IMG/VR virus record: IMGVR_UViG_3300022929_000185
Coordinates: 1-24,951 of that record
Length of the DNA: 24,951 bases
Direction: 5' to 3' (one strand)
DNA from: a virus
Position 1 is the first letter of the stretch, and every line of letters begins with the position of its first letter. The notes below the pieces were generated by a model. That model did not search any database. It was given only the letters and a program-made list of their open reading frames with translations, and was not told where the DNA came from. Made by a program: the position numbers and the translations under genes. Positions 13,363 to 20,795 of this stretch are shown one piece after another.

Positions 13363-13511
13363 GCACTGTTCCTTCACCCTGCGTAAAGGTCTGTCGAATA
13401 GAAGATGGATACTGCGTGGGGTGTAAAAGAACTATTGACGAGATCCGTGAATGGATGATAATGTCAGAGTATGAACAGCAAAAGCTACTGTACGAATTAA
13501 AAGCACGGTAG
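13338..13511 (+). CDS. DUF1289-like cysteine-rich protein, 57 aa
   Basis: The core PSPCVKVCRIEDGYCVGCKRTIDEI followed by REWMIMS matches the pattern I know for DUF1289 proteins: four cysteines (C-x3-C, then C-x2-C), an RT-x-xEI segment and a W-x-M motif. These small proteins are widespread in proteobacteria and are often described as possible Fe-S proteins, without a proved role. I choose the ATG at 13338, which overlaps the end of nrdJ by 25 bases. A TTG at 13323 is also possible; no strong ribosome-binding site decides it. The tRNA gene begins six bases after its stop. Confidence 0.75.
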   Translation: MRNRRPNIGTVPSPCVKVCRIEDGYCVGCKRTIDEIREWMIMSEYEQQKLLYELKAR

Positions 13512-13516
13512 CTTGA

Positions 13517-13593
13517 CCACCCTTAGCTCAACTGGATAGAGCAGCCGACTTCTAATCGGCAGGTTGTAGGTTCGAGTCCTACAGGGTGGGCCA
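13517..13593 (+). tRNA. tRNA-Arg (anticodon UCU), CCA encoded
   Basis: A full cloverleaf folds by eye. The acceptor is CCACCCT with AGGGTGG (7 pairs), then TA and the D arm GCTC/GAGC. The anticodon arm GCCGA/TCGGC has loop CTTCTAA, anticodon UCU. The T arm is GTAGG-TTCGAGT-CCTAC, followed by discriminator G and an encoded CCA (13591-13593). It reads AGA arginine codons and would supplement host tRNA. It sits inside the operon between the DUF1289 and glutaredoxin genes and has no integrase beside it. Confidence 0.95.
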
Positions 13594-13609
13594 ATTATAA
13601 GGAAACAGA

Positions 13610-13846
13610 ATGTACGTTATTATCACACGTAACCAATGCAACTTCTGCGATGATGCTAAAGCCCTGCTGAAAGGTAAGGGCTATTCTTTTGTGGCGTATA
13701 ACGTTCAAGAGCAAAGCAGCAAGTGGGTGTTGACTTTAATTAAACAAGCAGGTTACACTACAGTTCCACAGGTGTTTGATCCACAGGGTAATCATATAGG
13801 TGGGTACACAGAGTTAAAGGAGTATATCCATGGCAGTAGTTCGTAA
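13610..13846 (+). CDS. Glutaredoxin, 78 aa
   Basis: A thioredoxin-fold redox protein of glutaredoxin size. The active site C10-N-F-C13 lies after the first strand, the cis-proline TVP is at 51-53, and GGY (64-66) ends the fold as in NrdH/Grx proteins. It would pass electrons to the class II RNR encoded just upstream. AAGGAAA precedes the ATG, and the end overlaps the next gene by 17 bases. Whether it acts with glutathione (Grx) or thioredoxin reductase (NrdH type) cannot be decided from the sequence; CNFC differs from the usual CPYC and CVQC forms. Confidence 0.9.
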   Translation: MYVIITRNQCNFCDDAKALLKGKGYSFVAYNVQEQSSKWVLTLIKQAGYTTVPQVFDPQGNHIGGYTELKEYIHGSSS

Positions 13847-14267
13847 AGCGTTTGATAGAGGTTTGTATGACAAGTACGACAACCCAGCTAAGGCATCTTT
13901 ACTTAAGGTCTTAGAAGACAGAGGTCACCGTATCATGTCTGTTGCTGAGAACTATTACGCAGATGTAGTCAGTGAGTACGAAGGTCAAGTGTACCACAGT
14001 GAAGCCGAGGTGAAGACAGCTTGGAAGTCAGACTGGCCTACTACGTGGGTAGAGATACGGATACCAGAACGTAAGAGTAGACTGTTGCAAAAATACAACA
14101 GTAGAGTTAACTTCTACGTATTCAACTCAGACCTCACACAGTGTTGGTTAATCAAAGGTAAACAGATGACACCTGATACAATCAAACCTGCCTTCGGTAG
14201 GAAAATCGTTAAAGGTGAGAAGTTCTTTCACATTCCTTACACAGAAGCAGAGTTGGTTACAGTATGA
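13830..14267 (+). CDS. Hypothetical protein, possible PD-(D/E)XK-like nuclease, 145 aa
   Basis: The central region NYYADVVSEYEGQVYHSEAE followed by VKTAWKSDW shows an Asp (ADVV), about 14 residues, and then E-V-K, the spacing of PD-(D/E)XK nucleases. It is followed by strands (VNFYVFNSDLTQCWLIKG) like those in that fold. I do not recognise a named family, so the nuclease idea is only inference. The start overlaps the glutaredoxin gene, with AAGGAG close upstream, and the stop overlaps the next gene (ATGA). A DNA-processing role beside PhoH would be plausible. Confidence 0.6.
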   Translation: MAVVRKAFDRGLYDKYDNPAKASLLKVLEDRGHRIMSVAENYYADVVSEYEGQVYHSEAEVKTAWKSDWPTTWVEIRIPERKSRLLQKYNSRVNFYVFNSDLTQCWLIKGKQMTPDTIKPAFGRKIVKGEKFFHIPYTEAELVTV

Positions 14268-14458
14268 CACCAGAACAGAAGAAAGAGTTTAACAGTCTCA
14301 GAAATAGTGCATACCAGAAAAAGTGGTACAGAGCTAACAGAGAGAAGAAGATCCAGCAGGTTAGGGCTTGGACACAAGAGAATAAAGACCATAAAAAAGC
14401 TTACGATAAAGCTCGTTACCAAGCTAAGAAAATGGAAAAAAATAAAGATGGACAGTGA
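14264..14458 (+). CDS. Small basic protein, 64 aa
   Basis: This Lys/Arg-rich, wholly helical product (MTPEQKKEFNSLRNSAYQKK, then WYRANREKKIQQVRAWTQEN) overlaps the genes on both sides: ATGA with the upstream gene and 11 bases with phoH. Its charge (many Lys and Arg, few acidic residues) suggests nucleic-acid binding. The repeated Y/W-x-A-x-R spacing recalls short DNA-binding helices near HNH-type nucleases, but no catalytic motif exists. Function unknown. Confidence 0.55.
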   Translation: MTPEQKKEFNSLRNSAYQKKWYRANREKKIQQVRAWTQENKDHKKAYDKARYQAKKMEKNKDGQ

Positions 14459-15155
14459 ACCACCCAAGAAACAAACACGTTCTCGTCGCAAGACAAACTA
14501 CAAAGGTGCTGCAACTAAGAAGACATCTGGTTTTGTCCCACGTACAGACAACCAGAAACAACTGTGGGACCACATGAAGACACACGATCAGGTGTTCATC
14601 CTTGGTCCAGCTGGTACAGGTAAGACGTATGTCACAGCTACCTTTGCTGCTGACTTGTACACCCTTAAAGAGATCGACAAGATTGTTATCACAAGACCAC
14701 ACATTGCTGTAGGTAAAGACTTGGGGTACCTTCCTGGTACCTTAGAGGAGAAGACATACCCTTGGGCACTACCTGTACTCGATGTCTTAACTAAGCACTT
14801 AGGTAAAGGTGCAGTAGAGACAGGCATTAAGAATGGTAACATCGAGATGGCACCCCTAGCTCTTATGCGGGGACGTAGTTTTGAGAGTGCATTCATTATC
14901 GTGGACGAGACACAGAACATCACAACCCATGAGTTAAAGATGTTGTTGACAAGAGTCGGAGATGATAGTAAAATTGTCCTCAACGGTGATGTACAACAGT
15001 CTGACCTAAAGGAAGCTGATGGTCTATCTAAAGTTATTCACCTAGCCAAGAAACATATGCTGGACATACCTATTGTTGAGTTTGGTGTAGATGACATTGT
15101 ACGTAGTGGTATCTGTGCTGAGTGGGTTAAGGTATTCATGAAGGAAAGACTATGA
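14448..15155 (+). CDS. phoH: PhoH-like P-loop ATPase, 235 aa
   Basis: A PhoH-family ATPase: Walker A GPAGTGKT (53-60), ITRPHIAVGKDLGYLPGTLE (81-100) typical of the family, and Walker B FIIVDETQN (149-157), then LNGDVQQ (178-184). A basic N-terminal extension (RSRRKTNYKG) precedes the ATPase. I choose the ATG at 14448; a longer frame reading from 14307 runs antiphase over the small basic gene and lacks support. PhoH is common in marine phages and linked to phosphate stress or RNA metabolism, but its role is unsettled. The stop overlaps the next gene (ATGA). Confidence 0.9.
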   Translation: MDSEPPKKQTRSRRKTNYKGAATKKTSGFVPRTDNQKQLWDHMKTHDQVFILGPAGTGKTYVTATFAADLYTLKEIDKIVITRPHIAVGKDLGYLPGTLEEKTYPWALPVLDVLTKHLGKGAVETGIKNGNIEMAPLALMRGRSFESAFIIVDETQNITTHELKMLLTRVGDDSKIVLNGDVQQSDLKEADGLSKVIHLAKKHMLDIPIVEFGVDDIVRSGICAEWVKVFMKERL

Positions 15156-15499
15156 CAAACTGTGTATACTGTGGTCATCTTCTTGACGACGATGGTGTCT
15201 GTGGTGAATGTGAGGATCGCAAGGAGTTTGTAGGCAACTTGCTAGAAGTAATAGGAAGAAACGAAATGAAGACTGCTGCAGCCAATGATAACGTTAACAA
15301 TCCGTCTCACTACGGACAGGGATCTATTGAGTGCATTGACTACATCAAAGACTTCCTGACTGACGAGGAGTACATCGGCTACCTAAGAGGTAACATTGCT
15401 AAGTACCAGCATCGTTGGCGTTATAAGAATGGATTAGAAGACTTGAAGAAATCTAACTGGTACTTACAAGCCTTGATCCAACATCAATCTAAGAAGTGA
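15152..15499 (+). CDS. Zinc-ribbon plus DUF3310 protein (T7 gp1.7-like domain), 115 aa
   Basis: Two parts are visible. The N-terminal CVYCG (4-8) and CGEC (17-20) form a two-knuckle zinc ribbon. After a short linker comes NNPSHYGQGSIECIDYIKDF and EEYIGYLRGNIAKYQHRWRY, the hallmark of DUF3310. The T7 relative gp1.7 carries this domain and is reported to be a nucleotide kinase; I infer but cannot prove a similar role here. The zinc ribbon could add nucleic-acid or protein binding. It is translationally coupled to phoH by the ATGA overlap. Confidence 0.8.
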   Translation: MTNCVYCGHLLDDDGVCGECEDRKEFVGNLLEVIGRNEMKTAAANDNVNNPSHYGQGSIECIDYIKDFLTDEEYIGYLRGNIAKYQHRWRYKNGLEDLKKSNWYLQALIQHQSKK

Positions 15500-15506
15500 G
15501 GTGCCT

Positions 15507-15755
15507 ATGGAGCAGAAACCAAAACGACCAAGAGGTAGGCCACCTAAAAAGAAAACCCTTGAGCAGGAAGCCCAAGAGTTCTTGAAGAAAGATAATACGG
15601 ATAGTACTCCTCCAGGGCAGGTTGCTTTGGGGGACTACTTTGCTGGATGTGCATTGAGTGGATTGATATCATCTGGCAGGTATCTACGGTCTGACGAGAT
15701 CATAGATGAAGCATTCAGGTATAGTGAACGAATGCTTGAAAAGAAAAATAAGTAG
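15507..15755 (+). CDS. Small protein with AT-hook-like basic N-terminus, 82 aa
   Basis: I choose the ATG at 15507 with an AGG ribosome-binding site; a GTG at 15501 is the alternative. Residues 5-14 (KRPRGRPPKK) contain the PRGRP core of an AT-hook, which binds the minor groove of AT-rich DNA. The rest is a helical region with a Gly/Ala stretch (GDYFAGCALSGLISSGRY) and a charged end. It is the last gene of the rightward arm, just before the terminator. It may bind phage or host DNA, but a short basic motif can occur by chance. Confidence 0.6.
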   Translation: MEQKPKRPRGRPPKKKTLEQEAQEFLKKDNTDSTPPGQVALGDYFAGCALSGLISSGRYLRSDEIIDEAFRYSERMLEKKNK

Positions 15756-15770
15756 ATACCAACAGACTAA

Positions 15771-15804
15771 ACCCCCAGCTAATAACTGGGGGTCTTTTCT
15801 TTTT
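15771..15804 (+). terminator. Strong rho-independent terminator ending the plus-strand arm
   Basis: ACCCCCAG (15771-15778) pairs with CTGGGGGT (15786-15793) around a 7-base loop, followed by CTTTTCTTTTT. The stem is GC-rich and perfect, so it should stop rightward transcription efficiently. The T-tract reaches into the stop codon of the convergent minus-strand gene at 15803. Read leftward, the flank is GTTTAGTC, a weaker terminator end. Confidence 0.9.
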
Positions 15805-18800
15805 AACGTGTTGAGTAGATGTCAGTAGACTTCTCTAGAGGTACTTGGTTAAGAAGACGTAGACGTAGGTTGATCTCTTCTTTGACAGACTCAGCTGAAC
15901 CTATCATCTCTTTGTAGCCATCAAACCCAAGTTCTCTTGCAGCTTGGTTGAAGACATCCTTGCCTTTGTCCTTTACTTGAATAACAAAGTTGTTGCGGAT
16001 GTAGCCCCTTGCTTTGACTGGGTCTCTAGCCACGAAGGTATCAAACATGTCTTGAACTTCAGATGCTTCTGCAGCAATCTCTTGCCGAATAAACTGCTTT
16101 AGTATCTCTGCCTTCTCTTTGTTTAATTCCTTCATAGGAATACCTGTAGACTTTGGTGTTAACTCGTCAAAGGTAAGACGACCAAACTTATTGCTGACAG
16201 GGGCTTCACTCTTCCAAGCCTCAAACTTTTGAGGAAGTGTTTTAGCTAACCTCTGTTGAACAACAAGTTCTGTGTTTGCATTTGCTAATGCACCTAGAGA
16301 TCCTTTGTTGAACATCTGCCAGTTCTTAATACCGTATCGGCTTTGGTACTTCTGCAGTGCAGTCAGAGGAGGCTCTGAAGTACCACCAGAGATTTGTTTG
16401 TACAAAGGGCTAACAGTACTTCTAGCAACAGGGTTGTCGTAGTCATAGATCTTAATGTCTTGTTCCCCATCAAATGATTGGGTGTACTGTACGAAACCTA
16501 CGTCTGGTAAGAAACGTGTGGCTTGTGGTCCAAAGATACCCTGTGACAAAGCACCAGCACCTTTACGGCTAACATCTTCACCAAGAGCTAAGTCTCTTAC
16601 GTAAGGATTACCAGATGCTGCGGGGTTGAACTGGTTGTATGTATCTCTTGCAAGAGCCAGAGGCATCGTGAAGGTAGCTAAAAAGTTACCTAGCTCTTTC
16701 TCAAACTCTTCTGTCGGTGCGCCTTCTTTTAAGGAGTTATAGACTGATTCTGGAAAGCCGAGATCTAGTGAGAACTCAGGTATACCACCAAAAACAGCTG
16801 ATACTTCGTTTCTATCAAAGTTAACTGGAAGACCTTTGTTTAGTCTCCAAAGCAAATCACCTACATAAAGGTGGGCAAGAATAGAACCAGCATACTGTTT
16901 CATGTCAGCCTCTTCACCTAAGGCATTACGAATAGAGCCGTAGTCTACCTCACCATCCCTTTCGTATGCTAAGGCATACCCTCCTAGTAGAAGGGACATA
17001 CCTGTCATCTGACGTGCCATCCTTTGAGCAGGATCTTCGGACGACTTAATAAGCTTCCCTTTGTGCATAAGCTCACCTAGTACAGGTGTGTACTCAGCTA
17101 CCATCTGTAGGTGGTTTGCAGTATACCGTGGGAAGGGCATCCCCAAACCTTGTGATACAAGGAATGGAACCTTACGGTTGATTGATATAAACGTCTTTGC
17201 AGTCGTACCTAACGCAGAGTCGTCACCCTTAAAGTCGTACTGCATGGTCAGACGTTGAGCTTCGTTGATAGACTTCTCGAAGGAGATACCTTCGGGTAGT
17301 TCTTCCATAGACTTGTTTTCTTTTAACCAGTCTTTTAAGGATAACCCTTTATCTCTGAACTGCCTATCCAAGCTACCGTAGAACATACCTTCCTTTAGGA
17401 CACTATCTACGGCTGTGTTGAATACGTTAACAACACGACCAGCTTTAGCCATAACAGAAGAACCCTCAAGGGCCATCTCAACTCTTGCTGCGTTGGAGTA
17501 CAAACGTCTAGATGTCTCTGGCATCTCATCCATGATGATAGCCTTCAGCATCTTAGCCTCTGCGTTGTTTATTGTAAACCCTCTTAACATTGATGTTGTG
17601 TTAGGGATAATGTCTTTGACAGACCTTACATCACCTTGGAAAAGACCTTTGTAAAGACCTCTGTTTACCTCATCAACTACGTCTGTCGCCAGAAGGATAC
17701 CAGAGTTCCTAAGGTTTCGCATTGTAGTTGCTGGTTGAGAGGTCATGAATGCAATACGCATAGCGTCTAGGTCTTGGAAGAAACCATAAATCTTCTGGTC
17801 TTTAGTTGACCTACGGACAGCTTGACCTACAATCTCTTCTGCTTCTCCACTTGAGATAGAGGATGCACCTTTAGAGAAGATAACATCAAGGTCACTCGTC
17901 TCTTTTTCGTCTATCTTACCTAGTGCAACCTTGGCACCTCTCTTGATAGCACTTTGAAAACCTAGTACACGACCAGCACGAGAAGCTTCTGCCAAGTAGA
18001 TCAAAGAGAACTCGTCCTTACTCAGACCGTATTTCTTTCTGATTCCTTCAATCATCTTGAAGTTTTCTTCTGCACCTTCCCCACTTAAGGCACGAGCAAC
18101 AGACTCAGTGATACGTTCAGATCCTTCAATACCAAGCTTCTGGTTCTGCATTAGCTCAGATGCTGCAGCTGCAACACTACGCATAGTATCAACAGATAGG
18201 CCAGATGAGAACACTGGGTTTGCCTTGGTATCTGTCATGGCATTTAGGATAGCCTGACCTCTTTTAACTCTCTCAGGATCTAAGGGATCTTTAATACCTG
18301 TAGCCCCTTTGACACCTTCACGTGCAGCAAAGATATCATCTAAGTCAGATAGGATCTTACTAGCTTCTTTCTTAACAGACTCAGGTGCTTCATTAAGAGT
18401 GAACAAAGCTTTCTCTGCAGCCTCTTGTCGTTTCTCAGCTACAACTCTGCCACGTTCTTGCAAGAAGTCTTTGACTGTGTTCTGTCTCTTTGCTCCGATA
18501 GCACCTGAGATAACACCAAGACCTGCGCCAACGGTACCTTCAATAGCACCAGAGATAAGGACATCCCTCAGGGCATCCTTACCGCCGTATTCAAAGCCTT
18601 CAACAACTTCTTCTCTGATCTCACCTTCTGCGATAGCTTGTCCACCACCGATGACAGCACCACTGGTAAAGCCGAGGGCACCACTGCGTAGGGCTTGTGC
18701 ACCAACAGACTTTGTAGCAGCTGACTTAGCTATGTTCTTCATCAAGCCTTGCTTCAAGGCACCACGGAGAGCAGTCTGTGTGGCATAGTTAGCAGCTTTG

Positions 18801-19210
18801 GCACCAACCTTACCTAAACCAAAACTACCTAAGCCTACGTAGGTTGAGGGGGCTGTAAGGATAGCCTCACTGAAGTCACCAACACCCTCGAAGAAACCTG
18901 TACCAGCAGACTGTGAGTTATCCCAAGCTTTGATAAGACGACCAAAGGCATCCTTACCTCTTTGATCCATGTCCTTGTTGTTTACGTAGTTCAAGTCTTT
19001 GACGGCTGTCACTTCATTCCAAGCTTGGTGCCTCATGTGTTCAGCAAAACGTTTGGATAGACCTTCAAAGCCTTCCTTCTTCATGTCCTCTTTGGACATC
19101 TTGTAACGCCCACCTGAGTAGAATTGAATAAGGTCTTTCTTGAAGTCGTCATCTTCCATCAAGTCCATGAAGGACTCGACCTCGGCTGCTCTATTAGTAT
19201 AATCTGTCAT
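15803..19210 (-). CDS. Large virion protein, probable DNA-ejection/internal protein, 1135 aa
   Basis: At 1135 residues this is the largest gene and the last of the leftward structural run, like T7 gp16 (1318 residues). Residues about 120-240 are Gly/Ala-rich with hydrophobic segments (for example GALGFTSGAVIGGG near 177-190 and GAIEGTVGAGLGVISGAIGA near 221-240), as in ejection proteins that enter membranes. A further hydrophobic patch (MTGMSLLLGGYALAY) lies near 740. It lacks an N-terminal murein hydrolase; that activity seems to be on the 248-residue gene upstream. I infer a role in DNA translocation into the cell. The family is not identified directly. Confidence 0.6.
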   Translation of the reverse strand: MTDYTNRAAEVESFMDLMEDDDFKKDLIQFYSGGRYKMSKEDMKKEGFEGLSKRFAEHMRHQAWNEVTAVKDLNYVNNKDMDQRGKDAFGRLIKAWDNSQSAGTGFFEGVGDFSEAILTAPSTYVGLGSFGLGKVGAKAANYATQTALRGALKQGLMKNIAKSAATKSVGAQALRSGALGFTSGAVIGGGQAIAEGEIREEVVEGFEYGGKDALRDVLISGAIEGTVGAGLGVISGAIGAKRQNTVKDFLQERGRVVAEKRQEAAEKALFTLNEAPESVKKEASKILSDLDDIFAAREGVKGATGIKDPLDPERVKRGQAILNAMTDTKANPVFSSGLSVDTMRSVAAAASELMQNQKLGIEGSERITESVARALSGEGAEENFKMIEGIRKKYGLSKDEFSLIYLAEASRAGRVLGFQSAIKRGAKVALGKIDEKETSDLDVIFSKGASSISSGEAEEIVGQAVRRSTKDQKIYGFFQDLDAMRIAFMTSQPATTMRNLRNSGILLATDVVDEVNRGLYKGLFQGDVRSVKDIIPNTTSMLRGFTINNAEAKMLKAIIMDEMPETSRRLYSNAARVEMALEGSSVMAKAGRVVNVFNTAVDSVLKEGMFYGSLDRQFRDKGLSLKDWLKENKSMEELPEGISFEKSINEAQRLTMQYDFKGDDSALGTTAKTFISINRKVPFLVSQGLGMPFPRYTANHLQMVAEYTPVLGELMHKGKLIKSSEDPAQRMARQMTGMSLLLGGYALAYERDGEVDYGSIRNALGEEADMKQYAGSILAHLYVGDLLWRLNKGLPVNFDRNEVSAVFGGIPEFSLDLGFPESVYNSLKEGAPTEEFEKELGNFLATFTMPLALARDTYNQFNPAASGNPYVRDLALGEDVSRKGAGALSQGIFGPQATRFLPDVGFVQYTQSFDGEQDIKIYDYDNPVARSTVSPLYKQISGGTSEPPLTALQKYQSRYGIKNWQMFNKGSLGALANANTELVVQQRLAKTLPQKFEAWKSEAPVSNKFGRLTFDELTPKSTGIPMKELNKEKAEILKQFIRQEIAAEASEVQDMFDTFVARDPVKARGYIRNNFVIQVKDKGKDVFNQAARELGFDGYKEMIGSAESVKEEINLRLRLLNQVPLEKSTDIYSTR

Positions 19211-19215
19211 CTTAT

Positions 19216-20202
19216 TTACTCGATGTAAGAGTTATTTAGGTAGTCATCGATACTTGCTGTAGATGGTACTGTGTAATCTTTCACAGGGCTTTGCTTAAAC
19301 ATCATCTCTTCAAGAGTTAGGTTTTCATTATCGTCTTCAAGAGGGTTCTTCACTTTAGGCAAAGGAACTAAAGGAAAAGTTTGGTAATTCTCAGCTATGT
19401 CTTTATAGTCTACGCCGTACTTGTTTTTCAGTGTCAGAACAGAGTCAGTAACTTGGTTAACGATGTCAATAGGGTCTGCTCTTACAAGAGGATCTCTAGA
19501 TACTTGGGCATAGTACTTAACTGCATTGTCGATAATAGTTACAGCAGAGGCAGGGTCATTCCAGATGATCTGGTTGTCTGGACTTATTGTGTACTCAAGG
19601 ATACCCTTCAGACTTTGCTCAAGGTTCTTACGTATTCTTGCTGTCTCTTGAGAATCAATGGGTCTCAGGGCTGCTATGTTTACGTCTACTGGCGCAATAC
19701 CTGGACGATCAGCTGTGGGTCCACTGATAGAGGACATTGCTTTACCAAAGGCAGAGGTTAAGTCTTCGTCTGTGTTTGCGTATAGAACATCAATCAAACC
19801 ATCAGAGGTAGGATCTTGAATTACACCTGTATCTAAGGCGTAACGTAGAGCCTGTGCTGCCTTCTCTTTAGGGACAGAGCTTACGATAGCTTCACTCAGG
19901 TCTCTAACACGACTAGTTGGTAAGTCTTTTATTTGAGATACATCTGAAATGAAACGATCCAGTTCACCACTTGACTCAAGGATAGCAGCTGCTTGAGTAG
20001 ACAGGCCATAGCTTCTAGCAGTAGACAGTCTTTCTGTCTTTGCTTTCTGGATAGCCCTAGTCTCGTCATATCTTTTCATAAGCTCAGGGATAAGGACAGC
20101 TTTACGTCTCTCCATAAGCTCCATCAAGAACTGCTCACGGCGTTCCTTTCTGTCTTCAATACGTGCAATAGCACGGTTAGCACCTACATAAGAGAAGCCC
20201 AT
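19216..20202 (-). CDS. Hypothetical virion-cluster protein, 328 aa
   Basis: GAGGG precedes the ATG on this strand. The N-terminus is a very charged helix (ARIEDRKERREQFLMELMER onward) followed by helical segments and a long acidic, Pro-rich C-terminus. No known motif is visible. It lies between two other structural-cluster genes with 2-5 base gaps, so it is probably a virion or ejection component expressed from the same message. Its place just before the 1135-residue protein matches T7 gp15, but I see no sequence likeness. Confidence 0.6.
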   Translation of the reverse strand: MGFSYVGANRAIARIEDRKERREQFLMELMERRKAVLIPELMKRYDETRAIQKAKTERLSTARSYGLSTQAAAILESSGELDRFISDVSQIKDLPTSRVRDLSEAIVSSVPKEKAAQALRYALDTGVIQDPTSDGLIDVLYANTDEDLTSAFGKAMSSISGPTADRPGIAPVDVNIAALRPIDSQETARIRKNLEQSLKGILEYTISPDNQIIWNDPASAVTIIDNAVKYYAQVSRDPLVRADPIDIVNQVTDSVLTLKNKYGVDYKDIAENYQTFPLVPLPKVKNPLEDDNENLTLEEMMFKQSPVKDYTVPSTASIDDYLNNSYIE

Positions 20203-20204
20203 CT

Positions 20205-20795
20205 TTATACCCTCGCCATTAGACCTTTAGCTGAAGGAGCTTGCTCTTCTTGAGGTTGCTGCTCCATAGCCATAGGTTCTTGCTGTTGTTCTTGTGGTTG
20301 TTCTTGCTGCTCTTGGTCTGGCATCTCAGAGCCTTGTTGTTCATCAGCTAGAGCCATTGCTTGCTTCTTGTCTGCCTGAGTAATCTCCATGACATCCTTA
20401 GGCACACTACGTAGAGCCATCAACTCGGCATGGGCTTCACGGGCGGCACGTCCACCTTCATCTTCATAACCAGTTAAGAAAGGAACACCTACTTCTTTAG
20501 CTGTACCAGCAATCCATTCTTCGATTGGCTTCTTGATGATTAAGCTTACGTCTACACCGTGGATACCAGCTGCTACTGCACCACGCAGAATGTTATCAGC
20601 TACGATAGTTACAGGGGCATCGTTCTCTAACAACATCAAGATAGATTCCATGCGGTCTGCGTCTGCTAGTCTATCTAGGTGAACCATCAGAGCTTCCTCT
20701 GGATCAACGATCTCAGGAGGACTCTCGTAAGGAGCATTCTTAGGTTCTCTGGTTAAGGATTGCCCTGGGATGGGTGCACCAAATAAGTCTATCAT
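20205..20795 (-). CDS. Hypothetical virion-cluster protein with Gln-rich tail, 196 aa
   Basis: The first 115 residues are a folded-looking helical domain (EEALMVHLDRLADADRMESI, APVTIVADNILRGAVAAGIH). The last 50 residues are dominated by Gln, Glu, Pro and Met, a low-complexity acidic tail that is probably disordered. The domain recalls small conserved proteins of marine phage structural regions, but I cannot name it. It is coupled to the upstream hydrolase gene by an ATGA overlap (start at 20795) and ends two bases before the next gene. Confidence 0.6.
   Translation of the reverse strand: MIDLFGAPIPGQSLTREPKNAPYESPPEIVDPEEALMVHLDRLADADRMESILMLLENDAPVTIVADNILRGAVAAGIHGVDVSLIIKKPIEEWIAGTAKEVGVPFLTGYEDEGGRAAREAHAELMALRSVPKDVMEITQADKKQAMALADEQQGSEMPDQEQQEQPQEQQQEPMAMEQQPQEEQAPSAKGLMARV

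Noticed and set aside
13517-13593. The tRNA as an attachment site for a prophage
   Set aside because: No integrase or duplicated 3' end is seen, and the surrounding genes are typical of a lytic phage.
14307-14447. An N-terminal extension of PhoH from 14307
   Set aside because: This upstream part runs out of phase over the small basic gene at 14264. The family alignment starts after the ATG at 14448.
18309-18788. A 159-residue plus-strand frame within the 1135-residue virion gene
   Set aside because: It is antisense to the Gly/Ala-rich region of a continuous long gene, and the Ala/Pro/Ser composition is expected from the complement.
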